This document shows positions 47,711-56,318 of a DNA stretch of 64,000 nt, one piece after another. Positions within the stretch are counted from its first letter, which is position 1. Each line of letters begins with the position of its first letter. This DNA comes from Margaritifera margaritifera (taxonomy: Eukaryota > Mollusca > Bivalvia > Unionida > Margaritiferidae): positions 2,085,001 through 2,149,000 of the forward strand of contig JAQPZY010001692.1 in NCBI GenBank assembly GCA_029931535.1. The letters run 5' to 3'. Both the position numbers and the translations under genes were made by a program. The notes below the pieces were generated by a model. It was given only the letters and a program-made list of their open reading frames with translations. It did no database searches and was not told the DNA's origin.

Positions 47711-47832
47711 TGGATTTATCCAAAGAAGAATTTAGACGATTTAGTCCATTGAAAACACCTCAACGTCGAGTGAGGCCTGTCATGAAGATGGTACGTCGTG
47801 CAGACAATCAGTGGAGACGTGTTCCAGTATAA
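47662..47832 (+). CDS. Short basic ORF or frameshifted C-terminus of the previous gene
   Basis: 56 residues from ATG 47662 in another frame: METYFESHHFGVLQSLVDLS, then FRRFSPLKTPQRRVRPVMK and a basic end. It overlaps the last 49 nt of the previous frame right after an A5 run, so it may be that gene's real C-terminus after a one-base shift. Confidence 0.4.
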   Translation: METYFESHHFGVLQSLVDLSKEEFRRFSPLKTPQRRVRPVMKMVRRADNQWRRVPV

Positions 47833-47834
47833 AA
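47827..47834 (+). promoter_or_regulatory. TATA box of the second pX-like gene
   Basis: GTATAAAATAG, about 50 nt before ATG 47883, overlapping the stop of the small frame. Confidence 0.6.
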
Positions 47835-47882
47835 TAGAAAGGTGACCTGCCAGAGACTTCAGACTTACTCCTCACCTCTAAG

Positions 47883-48308
47883 ATGGCTCCCAAACGTGCA
47901 CACCACCACCACCACCACCAAAAAAATAAGAAAAGTAAAAAAGGACGACTTCCACCTCGTCTGGCGAAACATTGGGACGTCTTGTCTGTCCTGACCAAAT
48001 CCAATCCTCCCATGCGAAAACAACTCATTCAAACAGCCCCTAAAGAAATCATCGATACCGTGTGTGAATGTTGTTTGAACGTTTTGAAAGGAACGGTACC
48101 TTTGTCCAAGATACAGAAACAAAAATTAGGCAAACATCGGAACGTTCTTCGTCAAATGGTGAAAAAGAAAATACCTCTCCAACAAAATAAAAAAATGTTG
48201 GTGCAACGAGGAGGATTTCTACCTATGCTGTTAGGACCGTTGTTAAAAATAGCGGGTCCTTTGTTAGGAACGATTGCTGGACCCCTTTTAGGAGGTGTCA
48301 TGCGATAG
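47883..48308 (+). CDS. pX-like protein, copy 2
   Basis: 141 residues. Basic His-rich N-terminus (KRAHHHHHHQKNKK), a helical domain (LSVLTKSNPPMRKQLIQTAP, VCECCLNVLKG), a basic KHRNVLRQMV helix, then QRGGFLPMLLGPLL and a glycine-hydrophobic tail. The tail (LVQ.GGFLP.LL) is a signature I associate with a small protein found in most animal Polintons and likened to adenovirus pX/core peptide. Tandem paralogue of the gene at 46988; intact. Confidence 0.7.
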   Translation: MAPKRAHHHHHHQKNKKSKKGRLPPRLAKHWDVLSVLTKSNPPMRKQLIQTAPKEIIDTVCECCLNVLKGTVPLSKIQKQKLGKHRNVLRQMVKKKIPLQQNKKMLVQRGGFLPMLLGPLLKIAGPLLGTIAGPLLGGVMR

Positions 48309-48375
48309 CAAAAAAAGAAGATAAAAAGGACACCCTTCTCTGAAAAGACCACACCTTTTTGTACCTTTGGATGAA

Positions 48376-48989
48376 ATGGAAGGACGAAAACTGACTTTAG
48401 TACCTTACAAACGATGGATGGAATTTCATCGTTGGAACGAACAACGGATACCTCATTTACCACCCAATCCTAATCTCAACGATATGTCACAGTTACAACA
48501 AGAATTACAAGCCCTGATGGAACGAAGCGATTTGTCAGAAACAGAAAAATCGCAACGGTACGGTCAACTTTTACAACGTCTGCAACTCTTTCACCAAAAA
48601 GCTGTCGACGAAACAGCTCCACCCACTCTGAGAGATTTCAAAACCCTGATGAAAAGCGAACCTAAAGTTACCACCACCACCACTAAAACAGATACCGCCA
48701 CGGGGATGACCGTAAAAGAAGAAGAAGAAGAAGAAGAAGAGTTACAAACTCCACCTCTTAAAAAAATACGAAAGTTAGCCACACCGGGTTGGATAAAAAA
48801 GATGATGTCTACCCCTTTACCATCAAAAGTGAAAAAGGAAGAAGTGAAGACAGAAGTCAAAACAGAACCGATGACCCTGTTCAAACAACATCCTCCTTTA
48901 CACCAGTGGCTCGTCGGACACGTAAAGCATTGCAATCCAAAAAGATACCCCACGAAGAAAAGAGCATTGGTACTTGGTTGACTTATTGA
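48376..48989 (+). CDS. Polinton hypothetical protein upstream of integrase
   Basis: From ATG 48376 (MEGRKLTLVPYKRW) the frame is open to 48981 (201 residues): an N-terminal domain opening K.LVPY..W, a coiled Gln/Leu-rich helix, a Thr tract, a Glu tract, then LATPGWIKKMMSTPLP and a Lys/Glu tail. A second frame ending at 48989 reads a more typical basic end (RRTRKALQSKKIPHEEK), so a late frameshift near 48880 is possible. Proteins of this kind precede the integrase in other Polintons; function unknown. The MSTP element is shared with the left-end coiled-coil protein. Confidence 0.55.
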
Positions 48990-48995
48990 GGAATC

Positions 48996-50123
48996 ATGGA
49001 GAAACTTTTAGCTACCATTTATTACAATCCTGGCCATGCTGCTGGTTACGGAGGAGTTCAAAAATTATATCGAGCTGCCAAAAGTAAATTGAAAAGTGTA
49101 CGTTTGCCAGAAGTACGACGATGGTTACAAGAACAATCGACGTACACGTTACACAAACCCATTCGACGCAAATTTTCTAGAAGTCCAACCCAAGTGGAAG
49201 GCATCGATCATTAATGGCAAGCCGATTTAGCCGACGTCTCTCATTTGGCAATCTACAATCGTGGTCACAAATATTTGTTTTGTGTCATCGACGTGTTTTC
49301 CAAATTTGCTTGGGTCGTGCCTTTGACATCTAAAAGCAGTACCGAATTGGTACGTGCCTTAAAATTGGTCTTGAAACAAAGTGGTCGTAACCCTTTACGA
49401 TGGCAAACTGACAAAGGCACCGAATTTCTAAACCAAGCTTTTCAAAAAGAATTGAAACAAAGACAGATTCACTTTTTTACTACCGAAAATCCTGAAACCA
49501 AAGCCAGTATCGTGGAACGTTTTCAAAGAACTTTGAAAGAACGCATGTGGAAATATTTTACACATCAACACACTCTCAAGTACATCGACGTGTTACCTCG
49601 TTTGATCAAAGCGTACAATCAATCGTACCATCGAAGCATCGGATGTGCCCCAGAAGAGGTCAGCCCTGAAAACGAAGTGACCGTGTTTGATAAATTGTTT
49701 GGTACACCCCAGAGGAGCAGACCACCACCTCAGAAAAAAACCTTGCTGGAGTTGAAGACGGGAGATTGGGTTCGCATCGGAAAAACCAAACGCACTTTTG
49801 ACAAAGGTTATTTACCCAACTGGACCACCGAATTGTTTCGTGTCACTACACCCGTGCGTGGACGCCATCCTCCAGTCTATAAATTGGAAGACATGCACGG
49901 TGAAGTGCTCAAAGGAACATTTTACTTGCCTGAGTTACAACGAGTGACCAAAAAAGAAGACGCCTTGTACGATATCGAAAGCATTCTCGAACAAAGAACA
50001 CGCAAAGTAGGCAAACGTCGAGTAGAAGAAGTCAAAGTACGTTGGAAAGGATATCCTCCTAGTTTTGATTCTTGGATTGCTGCTTCCCAAGTCGTCGACT
50101 ATAAAAAGAAAAAGAAGAAGTAA
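48996..50123 (+). pseudogene. INT: Retroviral-type integrase with chromodomain, one nonsense codon
   Basis: One frame from ATG 48996 to 50123 (~375 codons) interrupted only by TAA at 49212, just before the first catalytic Asp (QADLAD). The rve core continues with WQTDKGTEF (second Asp) and ETKASIVERF (catalytic Glu). The C-terminus has an SH3-like region and a chromodomain (VRWKGYPPSFDSWI) that would bind modified histones and guide insertion, ending in poly-Lys. An intact version inserts the linear element with a 6-bp stagger, matching the observed target duplication. The stop would remove the active domain unless read through. Confidence 0.92.
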
Positions 50124-50129
50124 CCTAAC

Positions 50130-50569
50130 ATGCCATTCAACACAACCACGACTTCGACGACTCCTTCGCAGAGTTCTTCTCTTCAAGAATTACAAAACAA
50201 CCGCTCTGGGTGTGGTGCGGAGAACGTGTGCCTAAAAATCAAATCGTCTTTGTCTGCCAAATCTTTGTAGTGTATTGTGTCATCGGAGCAGCTATTGCCA
50301 ATTTGAGTTTGCAACAAGGAGACAAACAATTGTGGACCATTTTACTCAGCAGTTGCATTGGTTATCTTTTACCCAGTCCCTCTTTGAAATTTACGACGAC
50401 GACGGACAACAGTCACCACAACAACAGCAGCAGCCAACACCACGGTAGTACGACCAACACCAGTCCACCTTCTTCCAGTCACCACAGTAGTCCTCTTTTG
50501 GAACCCTTTGAACATCCTTTGAACTCGAGTGACTCCTCGGACGCCAAAACCACTTTGGACCTACTATGA
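50130..50569 (+). pseudogene. Conserved Polinton membrane protein, N-terminal frameshift
   Basis: ATG 50130 opens MPFNTTTTSTT but the conserved protein is in another frame from about 50145 onward (DDSFAEFFSSRITKQPLWVW, CGERVPKNQIVFVCQ, two hydrophobic segments around YCVIGAAIANLSL and ILLSSCIGYLLP). A one-frame shift between 50132 and 50160 is needed to join them; otherwise start is non-ATG. The C-terminus is Ser/Thr/His-rich and low complexity. Proteins with W.W.GERVPKN followed by two membrane segments recur before the minor capsid gene in Polintons. Its end overlaps the next ATG (ATGA). Confidence 0.6.
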
Positions 50570-51532
50570 ATGACCAATTTTATTTAACTTTACCTAGTGA
50601 CAGTTCCATGGATGTGTTTCCCAACAACAGCTTATGTTGTTTCACGGTCAAATTACCTCAGTCCATCCAACTGGATCACGATGCTCATTGGGAAGTGGCT
50701 TTGGTAGAAATCATTCATCCTACGCAAATCATGAACATCGACGAAGGTCAAAACACTTTCATCGTGGAAATCTTGAACAAGGGAGTGCATGATGAGTTGG
50801 AGAAAATTCAACCTGGCCTTGAGCATTCCAGAAAGGTATTCACGAAGACCACTCCTCCCTTTGCGAGCCACACCATGAGAATTCCTAAGGGGTATTATTT
50901 TAGTGCTAAACGTTTGGTGGACACCATTGACGCCATCTTCTTAGCTCAATTTGGCAAAGCCTTGGAAAAAAAAAAAATGGGTACGAATCGCTTACCATGA
51001 TGTGGCACGCCGTTTCATCTTGCAATTTTTCAAAGAGAAGGGGGAACTCATTGACGACAAAAAAGACAAAAACTTACCCGAGAAGGACAGAAAATTCATG
51101 ACCATTGAATTTTGTCCTGGGTTGTATTCTATTTTGGGTGGAAATAAAAAGTATACTAATAAAAAAGTCGCAAGCAACGTAGAATTCGGAGAGGCTTTTC
51201 GCACCCCTATCGAATCGAACATTGGACTAAATTTAATGTTTGTGTACTCCGATGTGGTGGAGTACAACGTTGTGGGCCACACAGCTGCTCCCTTACTGAG
51301 AGTCATTCCTTTCAAAGTGGATACTGCTGCTGGTGCGTACGAAGAAGGTGGAAACACGTTTCACGTTCACCGTGAATTTGTACACCCTCATTATCTTCCA
51401 GTCAGTAAATCGTATTTTGACAGTGTCAACATTAGTATAAAAGGAGATTTGGGACAAAGTGTGCCATTCATTGACAAAGGAAGAGTCACGGTGAAACTAC
51501 ATTTTCGAAAAAGGTTCTCTAACGCATTGTAA
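50566..51532 (+). pseudogene. mCP: Minor capsid protein (penton-like), broken at A12 tract
   Basis: Starts at ATG 50566, overlapping the preceding stop as ATGA. The first 137 codons (MNDQFYLTLPSDSSMDVFPN, WEVALVEIIHPTQIMN) reach an A12 run at 50966-50977, after which the protein continues in a different frame to 51532 (FCPGLYSILGG, FVYSDVVEYNVVG). This is the single-jelly-roll vertex protein of the Polinton capsid, homologous to the penton base. Total length (~320) is normal, so one indel in the homopolymer is the only break. It may be a true mutation, an assembly error or polymerase slippage. Confidence 0.85.
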
Positions 51533-51542
51533 CATCCAAACA

Positions 51543-51957
51543 ATGTATCCAGTGTACCGAGGAGTGGCTCGACAACGAGGACATGGTTTAGGAGATATGT
51601 TAAAATCAGCTTTTCGGACGGTAGCCCCGATTTTGAAACCGATGGTGACTCGAGGATTCCATGCCTTAAAAGATGCCGCTTTGACGCAAGGAAAAGAAAT
51701 TTTGCAAAATGTCCTCATTGACAAACAAAATCCCAAAGAAGCCTTTATGAGAGCAGGCAAAAATGTGTTGATGAACACTGGCACTTCACGCTTCTGGCCC
51801 TGGCATTACTTCTTCCTCCACTTCACAGCAAGGACAAGGTAGAAAGAGACGACGACATCGAAATCCCTTCAAAGTTCATAAAAGAACACACGGCAGTTCG
51901 AAAAAGAATAAGAAAAGAAGAAGAACCGTCAGAGAATTAGACGTGTTTGATTATTAA
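51543..51957 (+). pseudogene. pVI-like capsid maturation protein, frameshifted
   Basis: ATG 51543 (MYPVYRGVARQRGHGLGD) with an amphipathic helix (LKSAFRTVAPILKPMV), helical middle and Ala/Gly region. Near 51775-51785 the frame changes: the first continues to a stop at 51842 with atypical Trp/Phe text, while the other gives a Gln/Gly/basic tail (GQGRKRRRHRNPFK...) ending RELDVFDY at 51957. Similar basic tails end pVI-like proteins of other Polintons. In adenovirus pVI links hexon to core and activates the protease. Placed between the two capsid genes as usual. Confidence 0.65.
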
Positions 51958-51971
51958 CTGTGAAAAAAAAG

Positions 51972-53327
51972 ATGCACCGAGATTCTTGCGAATGTACCAA
52001 GTCAGAACTGGATATGTTTACCATGCCTCCCACCATGATGACGATGCAAGAATCCCAATGGGTGGAATTTCATCCTGTATCGTCTTTGACGGAATCAGCT
52101 CCTATCGAATTTGAAATTAAAGGACAAACCGAAGATTACATCGATCTGAATAACAGTTACTTGTACCTGAAACTTCAAGTGAAGAAAACGGCGGACAACG
52201 CCCTTCCTGGGGACGCTGCCAGAGTGGCACCCGTCAATAATTTCATGCATTCCTTGTTCAGCGGAGTAGATTTGTACTTGAATAACAAACTGGTCAGCAG
52301 CAGTTTGGATACTTACCCTTACCGTGCTTATTTGGAAAATCTCTTGACGTACGGAAAAGAAGCCAAGAACACTCATCTGGATGCTTCGGTGGTCTGGAAA
52401 CCTGACACCTCGGAAAAGTCCAACATCACAGACCTGACAGTAGCGGCGAAGTCTACTGAGGATGGCAATAATGGTACTAAAGATATAATTCCAGCAGTCC
52501 TACACAATGTGGGATTTAACGACCGTCGAAAGAAAATCAAACGCAGTTTAGAACTGATGGATCGTTTGCATTTGGATATGTGGTTGCAAGACAAGTATTT
52601 GTTGAACGGAGTAGATGTACGCCTGAGACTGAATCGCAGTAGTGCCGCTTTCCATTTGATGGCCGAAAACAACGAGTGGAAAACCATCATCCAAGAAGCC
52701 AAACTTTACGTGCGACGTGTGGAAGTCTTACCAAAAGTAGCCAACGACATCAGTCAAACGTTCAGCAGAACCACTGCCAAGTATCCTGTGCGACGAGTGG
52801 AAGTGAAAACCTTTACCATTGCCGCTGGACTCCGATCCAAAGTCGAAGATCACGTCTTCCAAGGACAGCTCCCAAAACGTTTGCTGATTGGAATCGTCAG
52901 TAATGCAGCCCTCAACGGAGTCCACGATCAGAATCCGTTCGAGTTTAAACACTACAAAGTCTCCAAGATAGAAGTCAGTCGAGATGGCAAAACGTTGTGT
53001 ACCAGACCTTTTGAACCTAACTTTGAGCAGAAAAATTACTTGCGATCTTACTTGAGCCTGTTTGAAGCCACAGGACAGTTAGGCACCAACACCAGCCACG
53101 GCATTTCGTACGACGATTATGCAGGAGGGTATGCGTTGTGGGGATTTGATTTCACTCCGGACCAAGGCAGCGACGAAGGACATTTCCACCCTATAAAATC
53201 AGGCCCACTTCGTGTGGAACTTCAGTTTGCAGATCCTCTACCTCACACGGTGAACGTCGTCTTGTATGCAGAATTTGATAACACTCTAGAGATCAACAGT
53301 TTGAGAGAAGTGATTCTAGACTATTAG
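51972..53327 (+). CDS. MCP: Major capsid protein, double jelly roll
   Basis: 451 residues, intact. ATG 51972 follows a GAAAAAAAAG tract. Key text: PIEFEIKGQTEDYIDLNNSY (N-terminal strand region), PVNNFMHSLFSGVDLYLNNK, DTYPYRAYLENLLTYG, and in the second half KVSKIEVSRDG and YDDYAGGYALWGFDF. It forms the hexon-like pseudo-hexameric capsomers of the Polinton virion. Length is slightly below the usual ~480-600 for the family but both jelly-roll halves appear present. Of the virion genes it is among the least damaged. Confidence 0.95.
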   Translation: MHRDSCECTKSELDMFTMPPTMMTMQESQWVEFHPVSSLTESAPIEFEIKGQTEDYIDLNNSYLYLKLQVKKTADNALPGDAARVAPVNNFMHSLFSGVDLYLNNKLVSSSLDTYPYRAYLENLLTYGKEAKNTHLDASVVWKPDTSEKSNITDLTVAAKSTEDGNNGTKDIIPAVLHNVGFNDRRKKIKRSLELMDRLHLDMWLQDKYLLNGVDVRLRLNRSSAAFHLMAENNEWKTIIQEAKLYVRRVEVLPKVANDISQTFSRTTAKYPVRRVEVKTFTIAAGLRSKVEDHVFQGQLPKRLLIGIVSNAALNGVHDQNPFEFKHYKVSKIEVSRDGKTLCTRPFEPNFEQKNYLRSYLSLFEATGQLGTNTSHGISYDDYAGGYALWGFDFTPDQGSDEGHFHPIKSGPLRVELQFADPLPHTVNVVLYAEFDNTLEINSLREVILDY

Positions 53328-53339
53328 AAGAAAAAAAAG

Positions 53340-53498
53340 ATGCAACACGTAGAAGAAGAACCTATGGAAATAGATGAGGGATTTTGTGAAGTTCAACAGT
53401 CACAAACTACCACGGATGATGATGATGACGAAGTGATTCATTCAGAACCTAAAAAGAAGAAGAAAACAATCCTGTTCCAAAGTTTACTGGATTTATGA
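53340..53498 (+). CDS. Small acidic protein with NLS-like tail
   Basis: 52 residues (MQHVEEEPMEIDEG, then Thr-Asp5-Glu, then EPKKKKKTILFQSLLDL). Start follows TAG-AAG-AAAAAAAAG, the same A-tract spacer seen before the major capsid gene. Its stop overlaps the next start (ATGA at 53495). Too short for family assignment. Confidence 0.5.
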   Translation: MQHVEEEPMEIDEGFCEVQQSQTTTDDDDDEVIHSEPKKKKKTILFQSLLDL

Positions 53499-53902
53499 CT
53501 TGTCGATGGCCTGAGCAAGAAAAACATTTAGTCTCCTGTTATGCTAAGGAATTGACTGAAAGAATTAACAGCTTGACCCGAGAACATTGTCATGGATGTC
53601 AAATCGATCATCCCAGCCAAAAACAACACGACAAATGTTTGATGATGACAGGCGAAGAAAAATTGGACGAATATTTGGAAGAGGCTTGGTCTCAGATCTC
53701 GGAAGAAAAGGTGTTGAGACAATGGTATAAAGACTTGCAGGATTCTTCTTCACCTTCACTCACTCCTCTGGAGATCAAACGCATCGTAGGTCTCATTGAA
53801 CAGAGTACAGAAACTATCCGCCGTGAGTATTCGTGTAATTACTTGACAGAAATATTCAAGCATAAAGTTAAGTGTGAATTGATGACTCATTATTTCCTGT
53901 GA
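53495..53902 (+). CDS. Cys/His-rich small protein
   Basis: 135 residues. The core CHGCQIDHPSQKQHDKCLM looks like a small metal-binding motif; flanks are helical. A similar C.GC.IDHPSQ..HD.CLM motif is, from memory, widespread in uncharacterised proteins of aquatic animal Polintons, but its function is not known to me. Translation could be coupled to the previous gene through the ATGA overlap. Followed by GAAG and an A13 tract, then the protease. Confidence 0.6.
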   Translation: MTCRWPEQEKHLVSCYAKELTERINSLTREHCHGCQIDHPSQKQHDKCLMMTGEEKLDEYLEEAWSQISEEKVLRQWYKDLQDSSSPSLTPLEIKRIVGLIEQSTETIRREYSCNYLTEIFKHKVKCELMTHYFL

Positions 53903-53918
53903 AGAAAAAAAAAAAAAA

Positions 53919-54470
53919 TACCAGGGAACTTCATTACCTGTTGACTCTTGGAATCCTGTGGTGTGTGCTAAAGATGAACTACCTCATCGCAAACCTAAAG
54001 ACGTTCATGCCTATGTCATCAATACCGACGACAGTCATCTACCAGGAACCCATTGGGTAGCGGTCTACTTTCCCAACGATCACAATGGTGGTGGTGTGGA
54101 ATTTTTTGATTCTTATGGATTACCTCCTTTGGAAGACGACATCATCGACTTTATGAGAAGAAATGCCGTCTCTACTCGATTCAATAATGTTCGATTACAA
54201 GGATCGGATTCCATGGTGTGTGGACAATATTGTGTACATTTTCTTCATCAACGCAGTCTCGGATATTCCTTAGAACATTTAGTGACTTGTTTTGATAGAG
54301 ACTATGCTCGAAACGATGCTAAAGTAGAACGATGGTTTTGTGAACGTTATGGTTATCTCTTGTCTTTAGCTCAGAAACGTAGTGTGAATCAGAATGATGC
54401 AGATGTAGAAAAGTGGAAGTTTAGTTTACCTTCCCAACGTTGTCAACCCTGTAAATACGTTCCTGTTTAA
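53919..54470 (+). CDS. PRO: Adenain-type cysteine protease
   Basis: Catalytic set with residue 1 set at 53958: His32 (GTHWVAVYF), Asp51 (FFDSYG), Gln81 (LQGSDS), Cys88 (MVCGQYC). This C5/Ulp-like protease processes capsid precursors such as pVI-like and core proteins. The frame is open back to about 53886 without an ATG; family-like sequence (YQGTSLPVDSWNP) begins at 53919 right after an A13 tract. So the true start was lost, lies across a frameshift in the A-tract, or is non-ATG. The rest is intact and of normal C-terminal length. Confidence 0.85.
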   Translation, partial: YQGTSLPVDSWNPVVCAKDELPHRKPKDVHAYVINTDDSHLPGTHWVAVYFPNDHNGGGVEFFDSYGLPPLEDDIIDFMRRNAVSTRFNNVRLQGSDSMVCGQYCVHFLHQRSLGYSLEHLVTCFDRDYARNDAKVERWFCERYGYLLSLAQKRSVNQNDADVEKWKFSLPSQRCQPCKYVPV

Positions 54471-54652
54471 TATCTTGTTGATTGTTAGTTTTGAAATTTT
54501 TATGTTAGAGAAGCTTCTTCTTGTTCATTAAAAAAATGGTGTTGTGTGGGTTTTTTTTATTGAATTTGAAAAAAAAAAATGATTATGTTCTATCTCTTTC
54601 TATCGATCTGAAGTCACCCCCTCTATCCATTTTCTCACTCTCGATCTGAACC

Positions 54653-54690
54653 CCATGTTTTCCATCGCGTCCGCGCTTTAAGCATATAAA
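54653..54690 (+). promoter_or_regulatory. Shared early-type promoter, copy 1
   Basis: CATGTTTTCCATCGCGTCC then GCGCTTTAAGCATATAAAG. It matches copies at 55691 and 56319. TATA box (CATATAAAG) is ~70 nt before ATG 54759. Confidence 0.75.
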
Positions 54691-54758
54691 GCGGTGCGTT
54701 GGCCAGTGTAGTCACTCTCGTTGACTCGTCAAGATCTCAACAACAACACTTCAAGAAG

Positions 54759-55157
54759 ATGGCAGCAGCTAAGATAAACAAACTGAACGACGCTATGGTG
54801 AATATGCAGAGGGTGAAGCATCATTTGATGGAGACCAACCCTGAGAGAAAGACAATGATCTTCCTACAAATGGCTCATGATCTGGTGGAAGAAGTCCTAA
54901 GAGAAGAAATCATTAGGGACAGAACGGAATGGGAGGAGAGCCAAAGACTGCAGCAGCAACAGCAAAGACAACAACAACAACAACAACTCTTGCAGTCCAT
55001 GAAACTACCCGACGGAGAAGTCAGCTGTAAGATAGACTGCGATGAGTTTGCTTTCTCTTTTACCAGAAAGAGACCTGCTTGTCTTAAAGCCGTGAGACCG
55101 GTGGCTAAACGTGGCCGCCCTGCTGCAGCTGCCGCTGCTACTGCAACTAGAAGTTAA
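54759..55157 (+). CDS. Helical Q-rich protein with AT-hook-like tail, right-end gene
   Basis: 132 residues from ATG 54759, the first ATG after the TATA box. N-terminal helices (KINKLNDAMVNMQRVKHHLM, AHDLVEEVLREEI), a Gln-rich coiled tract, a short Cys segment (GEVSCKIDCDEFAFSF) and a C-terminal VAKRGRPAAAAAA. KRGRP matches the AT-hook core that binds the minor groove of AT-rich DNA. No family recognised. Shared promoter and histone-type 3' signal put it in a co-regulated set with the next two genes; a chromatin or early regulatory role is inferred. Confidence 0.65.
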   Translation: MAAAKINKLNDAMVNMQRVKHHLMETNPERKTMIFLQMAHDLVEEVLREEIIRDRTEWEESQRLQQQQQRQQQQQQLLQSMKLPDGEVSCKIDCDEFAFSFTRKRPACLKAVRPVAKRGRPAAAAAATATRS

Positions 55158-55179
55158 ACATAACTTCTTCACCCCCAAC

Positions 55180-55215
55180 GGTCCTTTTCAGGGCCACCCA
55201 GATTTCTAGAAAAGA
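55180..55215 (+). terminator. Histone-type 3' stem-loop and purine element
   Basis: GGTCCTTTTCAGGGCC (55180-55195) fits GGYYYUUHUHARRRCC exactly, flanked by CCCAAC and ACCCA, with CTAGAAAAGA ending at 55215. It lies 23 nt after the stop. Confidence 0.88.
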
Positions 55216-55690
55216 TAACCACTCTTACATTGCCATATATATATATGTGTGTTTGTATGTTTGTGTGTTTGTGTTTTTACCCACCAAAACAAACCCTTTC
55301 CCTCAAAAAAAAATAATGTTTGTATAGAGAGTGTGTGTTTGTGTTGGATATAAAAAAAATATAAAAAATAATTGTGTTTGTGTGTTTGACAAAATTTTTT
55401 TAAAAAAATGGATTGTATGTTTGTGGTGTGTGTTTGATTAAAAAATAAAAAATAAAAATAAAAAAAGGATTGTGTGGTGTATGTTTGATAAAAAAAACTT
55501 TATCAAAAAAAAGGGTGGTGTTTTTGTATGTGTTATTTTTTATCAAAAGTAGTTTCTTTTAGGTCCGCGCACTAGGTTTGTGTTTTTGGGGTAAGGGGTG
55601 ATGGAGTGCAAAATCCGCGAAGCCTAGAATGACGTCATAGGAATGACGTCAGACGCGAATAGTGTGAGTGATGTTTTTTTAGGTGTAAGG
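55216..55690. other. Intergenic, T/G- and A-rich, two CRE sites
   Basis: Low-complexity GTTTGTGTGTTTG and A/T homopolymer strings. GGTCCGCGCACTAGG at 55562 resembles part of the shared promoter. Perfect TGACGTCA at 55630-55637 and 55644-55651. Confidence 0.6.
55630..55651 (+). promoter_or_regulatory. Paired CRE/ATF sites
   Basis: Two palindromic TGACGTCA sites 14 bp apart, ~85 bp upstream of the second right-end TATA-like box. The left-end gene has the same site. Confidence 0.75.
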
Positions 55691-55729
55691 GATGTTTTCC
55701 TTCACGTCCGCGCTTCTAGTATATTAAAA
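55691..55729 (+). promoter_or_regulatory. Shared early-type promoter, copy 2
   Basis: GATGTTTTCCTTCACGTCCG then CGCTTCTAGTATATTAAAA; ~40 nt before ATG 55771. The TATA is weaker (TATATTAAAA). Confidence 0.75.
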
Positions 55730-55770
55730 CAACACCTTCCCTAGTCGAGCTACCCCACTTATTCATCAAA

Positions 55771-56043
55771 ATGAATAACATCGAAATTATTAGGCAAATT
55801 AGAGTGCATTTAGAGGTGGCCTGGCACCTCCTCCAAGACCTGGAGAAGAAGGAGAAGGAGGAGAGGGAGAAGAAAGTGCCCATTAGACCCCACTCGATGA
55901 TGGAGGAGGAGAATTGGGAGTCAGAAGTGACCCATCCTCCGTTTATCCTTAAAATCACCAAGCGCTGCATGAGTGCAGGTACATGGAGGGGAAGATGTCC
56001 CGCTTGTAGGACCAAGCCTGGGAGGTGCCCGCACCTCCTCTAG
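55771..56043 (+). CDS. Small helical protein with Cys motif, right-end gene
   Basis: 90 residues. N-terminal amphipathic helix (IRQIRVHLEVAWHLLQDLEK) into a Glu/Lys coil, then a Pro-rich middle and a C-terminal CPACRTKPGRCPHLL with a possible Cys/His metal site. The A-W-H-L-L-Q-D-L-E helix resembles A-M-G-L-I-Q-E-V-K in the next gene and A-H-D-L-V-E-E-V-L in the previous one, hinting at a divergent family. Function unknown. Confidence 0.6.
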   Translation: MNNIEIIRQIRVHLEVAWHLLQDLEKKEKEEREKKVPIRPHSMMEEENWESEVTHPPFILKITKRCMSAGTWRGRCPACRTKPGRCPHLL

Positions 56044-56067
56044 GTGAACTCTAAAACAAAAACCAAC

Positions 56068-56105
56068 GGCCCTTTTCAGGGCCACCCATTACTCAAGAAA
56101 AGATT
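56068..56105 (+). terminator. Histone-type 3' stem-loop and purine element
   Basis: GGCCCTTTTCAGGGCC (56068-56083), ACCCA, then CAAGAAAAGATT (56094-56105), 25 nt after the stop at 56043. About 45 nt are the same as in the terminal repeat. Confidence 0.88.
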
Positions 56106-56318
56106 AATTTTCATATATCATTGTCATAGGTGTTTGTATGTTTTTGTGTTTGTATAGAGTGTGTTTGTTTTTTCCCCACTCCAAAAACAAAATTCCCTTT
56201 CTCAAAAAATGTTTGTATAGAGTGTTTGATAAAAAAAATAAAAAAAATAAAAAGGATGGTGTGGTGTGTGTTTTGTTTGTATGTTTGATAAAAAATTTTA
56301 TGTTTTGGGAAAAAAGGG

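Noticed and set aside
38943..50123. Alternative genetic code (TAA read as Gln) to explain in-frame TAA codons
   Set aside because: At least one interrupting codon is TGA, clear frameshifts exist as well, and TAA/TAG/TGA all serve as ordinary stops at intact genes in the same element.
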